NCBI RefSeq assembly: GCF_000327385.1
Contig: NW_008708400.1
Span: 6,683,923-6,747,922 of the forward strand
Origin: Lottia gigantea
Lineage: Eukaryota; Mollusca; Gastropoda; Lottiidae
DNA length: 64,000 bases
Reading direction: 5' to 3'
Positions 54,901-64,000 of the stretch are shown here, piece after piece. Both the position numbers and the translations under genes were made by a program. The notes beneath the pieces were generated by a model. That model was not told the DNA's origin. It worked only from the letters and a program-made list of their open reading frames with translations, and made no database searches. The number at the start of each line of letters is the position of its first letter. Within the stretch, counting starts at the first letter, position 1.

Positions 54901-57900
54901 TATGATCTTCACCAAAGGGGACCAAGAATAAATTTAACTTCAAAGTCATTTTTGTAGACCTCTATAGATTCTCAGATAATTTTTACAATGCAAGAACTTG
55001 ATAAGCCATAATTAGCTTTAACCCCTACCCTGGTCATTTGACCCTTGCTAGCCATCCCCTGGGGTGAGGGGTATAGAAAATATGATCTCAGTTTTAAAAT
55101 ACAGTCCCATTTCTAATCTTTTACATAGAAAAAACCCTAAAGCCCCAATTATCATCTAGAGTATTAAACTAGATCCTTGTGGGAAATAAGACATTTTTTG
55201 GTTTTTTTGTTTGAAAAAGAAAAATTTATTTTAAGTACTTTAGAGGTTAAGAAAAGGAAGAAGAACATTAGCTTATTATGGTCTAAATAGGGCATTAACA
55301 AGGGATTGGTTTATTGCTTTGTAAAAAGGGTTTATAAGAATTTTTGCCTTTTATCTTTAAAAAGTTGAAAGTTGCTTTAAATTGAGAATGTAAGATTTTA
55401 GATAAAAATGAGATTAGAATAGTTTAATGTGTGATTAAACAACTTAATTTATGACATTTTGAGAACACATCACAATGAATTTTGCAAATGCTTTACTTCA
55501 GAATCTATTCCATTGTTATAACAATCATCCAAGACAATTTAGAAATGATCATTTATGTGTTCATTTCATAAGTTCTTTCTATTTATTATTTGATGTAGTT
55601 GTATTTCACATAGAACAAATTTGACCATAGAAAACAGAAACAATCATGTAAGTGCTAAAATATAATTATTTGAAATGTATTGTTGACTGTGAATAATGTT
55701 CATTAATTCACGTTAATTAGGTAATTAGCAGGTTAATGAAGATAATTAAAATGTCATTATTACCTATTTACTGGACACAAGATCAGTATCATAATGCTAA
55801 CACTGTTTACTTGATATCATTTTAAGAAAGATTTTCAGATTATGTGAAAAGTCACTGATTTTTAGGTGAAAAAAAACCTTATTGTGGATTGATTTGCCAA
55901 AACAATGTTCAGAAACTACTGTCCAAGACATCATTATGAAAACAAGAGCACCTTGCACATGTGGTATCTGATCATCTGAAAGTAATTCTTTTTAGAAAAT
56001 ATCATAAGAAGGCTCTAAATGTGAACATCATGTGTTTGTCACATTTTGATTCTGTCAACAAATTGTCAACAGTTTACACCAAACTGTGATAGCAAAACAT
56101 AGAAATTTTAAAACTTGTGAAAACTTTCAAATTGTAGTGTAAAATTTACTTGAGAAGATTACTACCTAGTGTTTATAATAAGGGGAGGTGATGAATGATT
56201 ATCACTTTCTATTCCGACCTGGAGAATCCCTAGGGTGGGGCTGAATACCCTGACCCACTTGACATGGCCAGGGTTATTTTATTCCTGGGTAGGGACACAA
56301 TGGGATGACCCTTCAAATTATTAGGGACAGTTATCAAAATGTCACTCTCATGGGGAGACACATAATGGCTTTGACCTGTTTGAAATACTCTCAGAGTGGT
56401 CTAACCTTGGAAACATTTAGCCCTAATAGATATACATAGAACACTGAAATATTATTCATGTTGCTTTTATTAATTTATTTATTATATATGGAATCAAGGC
56501 AAAGCAAGATATCGAAATTAGCGCTCCAAATGAAATATTGATTAAATTGAAGGACTTCTAAAGAAGGTGCTAGCCTTCTATTCTTGGTCAGATTGTCCTG
56601 AATTAAGTTCAACCTTTGACATCTGCCTACTAACTTGACCAGTGGTTAGTTATAAAACAATAATCAATAGTTGAAGATGATGGTTTAAATGTTTAATTGT
56701 CTAAATCTCTTATTTTATTATTCTAATCTATTGTTTCACAAACCTAACTCAATAAATCATCACTGTATTCTACCAGAGACCATGTACAACATGAGATCAC
56801 TTTCATATTACAGTCTTCAGGACATGACTCAGCTGTCTATAAAGCTAGTGACCATTGGTCAGTGTCTGGACACAAGTTACTTTCCCCATGTGAGGACACC
56901 AGTTGATTACTGTCATGTAATGAGACCATCTAATAAATGAAGTGTTGTCTGTTGTTTTCCTATAGAAGATGTGTTTATCAAGCTTGCTTTGTTCTTGGTT
57001 ACTATCATATAATAAGATACTCTGATTTGGCCAAATTAACAATAATATTTATTTACGTACAAATTTATTTATTCATCAATATATCATAAATAAGAATTTA
57101 TACTTCTGCTTTTCTGCTTTGCAAAGAAACTATTCTACGTGGAGCTATTTTACAATCATTTACAAATTTCTTACCATATAATAACCTGAAAAGTTTATGA
57201 TATGAATATAGAAATTTTCAAGAGAGATTAAATTTCTTTAAAGAGTGTAGAGATACGTCCATCTGTTTAACCCTGAATAATCATGAAGGTCAATGTCTAG
57301 CTCTAATTATTATCACATTAGAGTCTTATTTAGTTCTATTAAAATCATATCATGATAATTTCTGATAAAGATTTACCCTCATGCCCTAATCATTAGTTTA
57401 TCAGGATGTTAATCACTACAAATTGATCAAATCTATATTTTGGAAAATACTTTTTTGTACTTATTTTAAAAAAAATGCTCAAATCAGATACTTGTTTTGT
57501 GAACCAGCAAATTATTGTCTAAATTTCAAGGAAAGAGCCAAATTTTCTGACTTAAAAAGTGGCTGATATGGTTCTTCTTGTGGGTAGTTGGTAGACGTCC
57601 CAAAATCTTCATTAACAGATTGGCACCAAGAGTTCTGAAAGGGTGTGAATTATTGTAGTGGATTGCATACCATGTGTTAATTACTTTTAATAAGCACTTT
57701 AAACATCTTTAATTAATATATATTGATATTGTAGTCAGTATAGTAATATAAGAAGAGAAAGTTGATCTGTATTTGACAGATGGGTAAAGGTCTAATATAT
57801 AAACTATATCTCAAATTGTTAATAATATTCTATAGTAAATGATAATCATGTTAAATTGACCATACCTAGAAGATATTTATACTTGTATTGTTAGTAAATA

Positions 57901-60900
57901 AACATAATTCCTAGGTTTAATGGTGGGAGAGTGACCATTAACTATAGGCCAACTAAAATAAAAAAAATTGTGTAAGGTGGTTTAAGATAATGCCTATTTA
58001 TATTGTGCTTTTAACACAGTCTCTATGATGTAAGCATTCTTATGCACTAAGTTTTTGCTAGAAGGGATTCTGGAAACAGGCTGTAAAAACTTTACCACAT
58101 TGTGGTTTAATGTGTTCCAGAAGGGTTTGCATTCCCTGCCTTGTTAGCAGCAGATTTCTTAATCAATCAAATATATAAATATATCGATAGAAAAGGCCCC
58201 TGTAAATATGTATATTTGGGGTATACTTTAGAATAAGCAATGATACTCAACTTCTTGATTTATTTTTAGTTTTTATGTAGAGTTGTTTTTTGGTACGAAG
58301 TACGAAAACCAAATAATAAAGAAACTTGGCCTTATATTTGACACTAGTATAGTTTATTATTATGATTATTAGTATGGCTGATAGTATCTTTAATAAACAA
58401 ATTATAATGATAGGTATATACTATAATCATAGTACCGTAACTGACACTAACACCTGTTCACTATCCATCTGGATTCAAACAGATTTAAATCTGAAATTTG
58501 GTTATTTTATTACTATTTATATTCACAATATTCTTTACAGAATTTAGAAAAATTTATGATTTTTAAAATTTCTTAAATTAACTGAGGCAGTCAGTTTTGA
58601 TTAAGACAGGACTGACTTGAATTTTCTTTTTAAATTTTTGAATATTTCTGAAAGAATCTTATGTTTTCTTTTAGTATTATTATTTATTATATTAATATAT
58701 GTATATTTCTATACAGGTTCTCAAACTGGTTAAAGTACATCTGAGATTCCCTCAAAAATCCACGCTATATATATTTTCACCAAATTAATTTACTCTGAAA
58801 TGTGATAATTACCAAAGATTTTTATTTTTTAATCCACAAAAAATCAAATCCCAGAGTCTAATCTGTGAGAAATTTCAATTGAAAAGAGTTAAATCCTCCC
58901 TGGAGGTGTAATTTGATTTCAAGGTCATAAGAGAAGGTCATAAGATTATTACAGTGCTTGAGGGTTTGAAACTTGAAGATGTGATGAAGAGTAAACCTAG
59001 GTATTTGTTGTTTAATCTATCTGATTGTTTGTATTTATTAATTGGAAATTAATTATCTCATTAGGCTCGAGGCTGATAATTAGATTCTGACTGAAGTAAA
59101 GTTGCTGAAGCTTGTAAGTAAAAAAAAGATTCTCTTTTCTGACATTGGTTGTACAATCAGGGACATTTTATCTCAGCACCACTCTCTCAGACATGTTTCA
59201 GTTCCTAACTTTTTAACGTAATGGATGGAAATGAAGAATACCAAGAACAAAGTATAAGATGATAATAAAAACACATAGTCTAAAAAGACCACTGACCTAG
59301 TCAAGTCACAAAGAAATAATTTATGATTAAAAATATCAAAATTTTCAATAAATTCAGAATTTCTGATTTGAGTGTTCTGATTATTACCTATTATGGTAGT
59401 TGAATTATCATCATTCATTCATATAATTTCTGTAATTAAATTTCATGGGTCTTTATTCAATCCGGTTTTTAATTCTTATTTTATCATCTATTGTTCCTTG
59501 ATCACTTTGTTACTAAATTACAAAATAAATCACAAATTTTAATCTTAAATATCTATAAATCAAATATTGGTTTATGATTTAAAATTAATTGCATTTTCAT
59601 CCTCTTTCAAATGGACCAAAAAAATCTGCTACCATCAACTGGATGTGAATTAAATTTCTTAAAATGAGATTTTAAAGCGTTAAAGTAAAGATTATTGAAA
59701 TGGGTTTATATTTCTAAAAGGTTGCCGTTCCTATCAAGACTATTTGTCAATTTAAATTTCTTTACATCAAAGTTAAGGATTGGTTCAATTTGAAATCCAT
59801 CGACGCAAGTAAACAAAAAATCAATCATCTTAGTAATCAAAGGCCTTTCTAAAGTCAACAAAACTGAAAAAAGTTGATGATGGACAATGTTGAAATAAAT
59901 GACCATTCATTGAGGGTCGGTTTCTAAATCAAAGAAACTATTCTCATTCCTTTCACGCCTACTATGAATAGAGCTGTGAGGAAAACGGTCAAGGAATGCC
60001 GCTAAACAATGAAAATAGTGACACCCCTACTCCGACTGGATAATAAATCTTTAATTCAGACAACATTGTTTGAATAAAATGACCGCTAGGACAATGGTCA
60101 GTGAGGTCTGAAATCAACAATAAATGACCTAACATTCAACCCTGTGTTAAACTCTCGTCTTAAATTTCTAAACTTTGAACTTTTTTCTTTCAAGTACCAG
60201 GAAATAGAGTTTTAAAGTTGAATTTTTCTGACCCCGGTGAAAAATCCTGTTTTAATGAAACTCTCCAAACTTTGATGTTTTTTGCAAATCTTAATGGATA
60301 AATTTTTGAACTGTTGAAATATTATTAATGTTATTTTTAAGGTGTAAATTTGTTGAGAATCTCTGTTTTACCTCATAAAATTAATGTGTTAATTGATTAT
60401 ATGTTTCAGTTTCAGAAAATAGAGCTTGAGATAGTCTTTCATGAATACATGTTAAATGATAACTGAGCTCAATGTATCAGTTTTATTATGAATAATTATT
60501 TAAAAGAAGAAATGTTTATGTGATATTCAAAATATTATTAAATTTATACCATAAAAAAATCTTATGATAATAATTAGTCGTAAGTGTGGTATTTTATATG
60601 AGAAAATTATCATTAGATATTTTGTGGAACAGAGATGAGACTTGCAAATTACTTGAGAAATTAGACTCAGAAATTCTCATTTAAAAACATATCAGGAATA
60701 TTTATTTCAAGAATATTTTAAATATGAAATGATGTCCTTAGGGCACCAGAAATCTTTTAAAACTTTAATTCATTCTACATGAGATTGATTAAAATAGATA
60801 TTGAATGGATCTTAGCTGGAGGCAATTATGTTTGAGTAGATGAATTCCTAATCTGTTAGATTATGAGAAACCATACCATTGTCATTTATAAAAAAATCAA

Positions 60901-63900
60901 TAAATATGTATCTTGGGAACAATTCACAGAACTTAAAGAGAATGAAATCCAGATTTAACAAATTAACATCATCTACTAGTGATTCTAGTGTCACGATTTT
61001 ACTAAATAACCAAATGTTTAATACATGTCAAATAAATATAACTGAGAATTGTTGTCTTCTTGAGCCTTAAGAACGACTTCAAATATCATATGAACACAAT
61101 AAATAACTGTCAGCACCTCCACTTCAATTCACAGACTTTTGTCCAATGAGCAACTAAAATTCCTACAGAAAATAAACTTCTCTCAAAAAGCTATTTATTG
61201 TTATTGCAATTTCTAGATAGTAATTTATCCACAATTTGGTATACAATATGAAGAGCTCAAGAAACCCTCGAACAATAGGGTCAAATAATCACAGGTCAAA
61301 GTTGATCAATTGAGAGGTCAAAGTTGAACTATTGAGAGTCTAAATGGCAATGTTGACATCTCTGTCTGTAACTTATTGATTTGATTGTCTCTATTGATAT
61401 GCCAGAGTACCTGTTGAACTGAGTGATAAGGGTAGGGTAGTGATATCACTAGTGTTTGTAAACTGTTGACATCTAGTGACAGTGACAGAATTAGAAATGT
61501 CAGGTCAAATATCACATTCTTCATTTTCTATTACAACAACATAGGTAGATTTCTTTTGAAAAACATCAGTCAACATGAATATTTGAGTTGCTACCTGTTA
61601 TTTTAGATGTTGACATTTTGAAACATTATTAAGAATGTTTCATGGGTATTTTATCAGATTATGGGGTTGGAAATAATAAGAAAACCCACAAAATACAAAG
61701 TTAGCAAATATCTTGTCAGATAACAGAAAATCCCAAAACATGAAATATAACATACAGATAAGATTGCAAAAGCCTGATCACATGTCAAATAACCATTTAA
61801 ATATATCCAATATTCATGTAGATTTAAAATCCAGATACTGAGTTATCATATCTCAAGTTTTTTTTATGTGCCTCTTGAAGTAAAATAACTTTCCATTAAA
61901 TATTACTTTTAATCCTTGATACAAAATAGGTGACACATACTGTACCACATACATATATAAAAGTTGCAAATAAACTCAATTTCATACTTCATAAACATAA
62001 ACTATTTAACTTTTAAACCATTACATGAATAATAATATTATACCAGATAAAATTCAGATTGTAAGTGATCAACATGCAAACCTTCATAGATTGAATATTG
62101 GTGTATTTCAGGAGAAAGAATTAGCTAGACGAGAAATTCAGAATGCTCCAAGACGTCAATCTTGTAGATTGGAAGTTAAACGTATTGAGCAGGAAGAATT
62201 GGTAAGTTTTATCTGTATTATAGATGTATACCCAGGATTTCCTTAGTTAGATAATTATACTGCAAATAATAAATTTATCATTGACAACTTTTTGGCATAA
62301 GTATGAAAATTTTTTGTTAAAGCTTCAAAACAGAATCTCTTTACACTACAGAATCACATAAAGTAATAAATATCCATATATGGCAAGGATATAAACTGAG
62401 GTTCTGAGTATCTTATTGCTTATCTTCTTACAGTGGTCTTTCCAGGTCTGTCAATAATATGACTTACTCTGGTTCTCTAGAATATGCTAAAAGAACGTGG
62501 TCATCTTGTCAAATATGGCACACTTGATTTCATAATTCTAATATCTAAATATAAATTATTTTTGGGAATTTCTGTAGTATAATGACTCAATCTAATACAG
62601 ATGTTGAGTTATTGCCCTTGATTTACTAAAGATTATTTATTTTATCAGGAAAAGGTTAAAGCTGCCCACGATGCAGAAGAAGAGAAGTTGAAATTACAGG
62701 AAGAAGAAAGAAGAATGGAGAGAATCAGACAAGCTAGGATTGAAGATCAGAAACGAGCTAGAGAGGAACGAGAAAGGGTCAGAGAAGGTAAAAAAAGCTA
62801 TCTTCATATTAGATTTCTTCATCAAAATTTGTTGAAATTCAACACTAATCTGTTGGAAACTTTGGATTAACTGAGCTGAACTAAAAGTGAAATGTTGTTT
62901 CTTTATGGCTGGATGTTTGATATTTCAGAGAGAGCCAATAGAATCAAGAAACGAGAAGAGAGAGCCAGAATGTTAGCAGAAGGTATAGAAATACCAGAAG
63001 AGTTACGGAACTTGGATAGTCCCCCGCCAGAACCAGAAGTCAAAGTCAAGTATGTAACTTCCATATTAGGAATTTAAAATTCTGTATGCTAGAATAACTA
63101 AATTTAAAAGAAAAAGAGACAAAATGAATATTTCAAGGAATGCATGTTGGTTTCTTGGTAGAATTTAATATTAATAAAAAAAACTGGCTGGGGATATAGA
63201 TAAAGAGATCTGTAAGATAATTAGTGTAATTAATTAATTAATAAATTATTTTCAGGAATCTGATAGTTGATAATGAAGTTACAGTCACTATGTATAAAAG
63301 TAAGACATTTTTAATAATTTTTTTCATTTCAAGTTGCAAAAGGGAGCCTAAAACCATTATTTCTTTTCAATGAGTTTCTCGCTATTCAGTGAAAATTCAC
63401 CCAAAATTCAAAATATTAAGGTTTTACTCATAATTCATTATTCAGGGGAAATAAATCCATTTAATGACACTGTATTTTATACTTGTAGTTCTTGACAGTG
63501 TAAAGAACCATCCTGATTCCTGGTTATTTTGGGAACCAGTGGAAGAAACGTTTGCTCCAGGATACTTTGAAGTTGTAAAGGTAAGCATTTGTAAAAAAAG
63601 AAATATAACATGTCATGTTTGGCGTACCCTCATGCATTTTCTAGATATGCCGAAAGTCTCTGTTTATGCAGAAGGGTATTGTTGAACTTTTCTTCTATGA
63701 CATGATTCCACTTGTGATTGGTTTAGTTAACTCATGATTTCAACATATTGAATCATATCCTTATGTTTTATTTTCAGAACCCGATGGATCTGATGAGGAT
63801 AGAAAGTAAGATTAATGAACGAGACTATAAAACAACGGATGATTTTATTAATGACCTTCACCTTATGTTTGATAACTGTATACTCTATAATGGAACTGAC

Positions 63901-64000
63901 AGTGGTAAGTTATGATTAGATTTCAAGGGGCACCTGTTTAATGGCGCTTGCTTATCTCTAGAGATAATCATAAACACAAACAATCAACTTATATTTGAAG
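42938..64000 (+). CDS. CECR2: CECR2 histone acetyl-lysine reader (5' part; continues beyond window)
   Basis: CECR2 partners with the ISWI ATPase SNF2L in the CERF remodeller and reads acetyl-lysine. Exons: 42938-42953, 43073-43164, 45097-45203, 45461-45644, 46219-46349, 46591-46665, 46861-48059, 48493-48683, 62112-62201, 62649-62787, 62929-63049, 63256-63299, 63489-63580, 63778-63904; about 869 residues so far, in frame. The N-terminal DDT-like region carries [18 protein letters not shown] and [20 protein letters not shown], matching human CECR2. Exon 46861-48059 encodes some 400 acidic Lys/Glu/Asp/Asn-rich residues, with none of the GRPPK AT-hook of the human protein visible. Then comes [20 protein letters not shown], a charged coiled coil (about 665-775), and a bromodomain from about 790 ([14 protein letters not shown], conserved Asn in LYNGTDS). 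The short first exon gives MDPLA. The last visible donor is at 63905; the remaining 95 bases look intronic. Confidence 0.95.
43530..44760. repeat. Three diverged copies of a dispersed repeat in CECR2 intron 2
   Basis: Copies share gatgtcatctttggattt (about 43533 and 44247) followed by tttggattaaggggaaa/cata and then agagttagctcccttcaata (43711-43730) or its variants at 44426-44445 and 44723-44744. The first two are about 715 bases apart and parallel. No coding potential. Confidence 0.7.
48797..48802 (-). terminator. Candidate polyadenylation signal of the nested gene
   Basis: TTTATT on the plus strand is AATAAA on the minus strand, about 330 bases after the stop codon of the nested gene and roughly 115 bases short of the CECR2 exon on the other strand. 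Position suits a compact nested transcript. Confidence 0.4.
49131..50630 (-). CDS. Unrecognised secreted Cys-rich protein, probably GPI-anchored, nested in CECR2 intron
   Basis: Two exons, 50630-50416 and 49749-49131, joined by a GT-AG intron with continuous phase, encode 277 residues. The ATG at 50630 was chosen because it opens directly on a signal peptide ([20 protein letters not shown], cleavage likely near ISA-NK); an upstream in-frame extension begins only at a GTG. The N-terminal third has six cysteines spaced C-x10-C-x28-C-x8-C-x7-C-x24-C with amphipathic, probably helical, intervals. The middle is acidic and Glu/Lys-rich, and a basic region follows. The C-terminus is a Ser/Ala/Thr cluster followed by a hydrophobic tail ([16 protein letters not shown]) with nothing after it, the layout of a GPI-anchor signal. 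I do not recognise the family; the cysteine pattern loosely recalls small helical ectodomains such as T20D4.11-like proteins. Expected at the cell surface. Confidence 0.7.
52055..52250. repeat. Two diverged direct repeats with the gagttat-tccctt motif
   Basis: Two parallel blocks about 124 bases apart each read tttgatttnaagaaaa, then ggatatgattt, then gagttntattccct. The same tail motif occurs in CECR2 intron 2 and beside exon 48493. Probably relics of one dispersed family. Confidence 0.6.
54310..54640. repeat. Fold-back dispersed repeat in CECR2 intron
   Basis: A left arm (about 54310-54474) and a right arm (about 54511-54640) are imperfect inverted copies sharing cctttcttgt, attggattgtac, ctaatacagtcaat and aatgncaagc blocks; they could form a long hairpin. 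A third, single-arm copy lies at 27700-27832. A 106-codon open frame overlaps the left arm and is not considered coding. Confidence 0.65.

Larger units (their letters stand above)
48684..62111 (+). other. 13.4-kb CECR2 intron: nested gene, otherwise AT-rich
   Basis: Joins exons 48493-48683 and 62112-62201, whose residues (IVAER then EKELARR) fit continuous CECR2 sequence. The left 2 kb hold a nested antisense gene. From about 50700 to 62111 I find no conserved exon: only AT-rich DNA, two diverged direct repeats near 52060-52245 and the fold-back repeat at 54310-54640. Large introns often carry enhancers but nothing here identifies one. Confidence 0.6.

Noticed and set aside
59173-59418. 81-codon minus-strand frame with one possible membrane segment
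   Set aside because: No similarity, no partner exon, and a composition expected from AT-rich sequence.
61318-61524. 68-codon minus-strand frame with a signal-peptide-like start ([17 protein letters not shown])
   Set aside because: No downstream exon or donor site continues it, and a hydrophobic N-terminus is common by chance in AT-rich DNA. It could be revisited with transcript data.

Overview
The window is eukaryotic nuclear DNA: strongly AT-rich, with many short exons (about 45-230 bp) split by GT-AG introns of 100 bp to 13 kb, tRNA-derived SINE pieces and long tandem repeats in introns. Protein similarity to animals is high. The SINE tails (a gacgttaaac-type block followed by cattcatt or catttcatt) and a recurrent gagttatctccctt-type motif are what I associate with lophotrochozoans, most likely a mollusc. 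That assignment is inference. Gene identities rest on recalled family sequences; splice sites were placed by eye and checked for reading-phase continuity.

Layout, left to right: (1) the 3' half of RUVBL2/reptin (+), 319-2391. (2) XRCC6/Ku70 (-), 3439-10879, 19 coding exons, complete, convergent with RUVBL2. (3) DDB1 (+), 11568-23718, 27 exons, complete, head-to-head with XRCC6 across a compact probable bidirectional promoter carrying E2F-, ETS- and YY1-like motifs. (4) A 5.4-kb convergent spacer. (5) A single QSER1/PRR12-type gene (-), 29117-39646, 14 coding exons ending in a DUF4211-type domain. (6) CECR2 (+), from 42938 past the window end, head-to-head with the PRR12-like gene; DDT-like N-terminus, a long acidic exon, coiled coil and the start of a bromodomain are present. 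(7) Nested in the 13.4-kb CECR2 intron, on the opposite strand, a two-exon gene (49131-50630) for an unrecognised secreted cysteine-rich protein with a probable GPI-anchor tail.

Five consecutive conserved genes act in chromatin remodelling, DNA repair or ubiquitin-linked damage signalling, arranged as two divergent pairs. Introns hold a ~36-bp satellite, a 41-bp minisatellite (about 24 copies), a 51-bp repeat, an 825-bp TA-flanked mariner-like MITE, a long hairpin element, a fold-back dispersed repeat and several SINE fragments. Two assembly gaps (20862-21318 and 40254-40303) lie in introns and remove no recognisable exon. I saw no retroviral or other virus-derived element, no CRISPR array and no stand-alone tRNA or rRNA gene.
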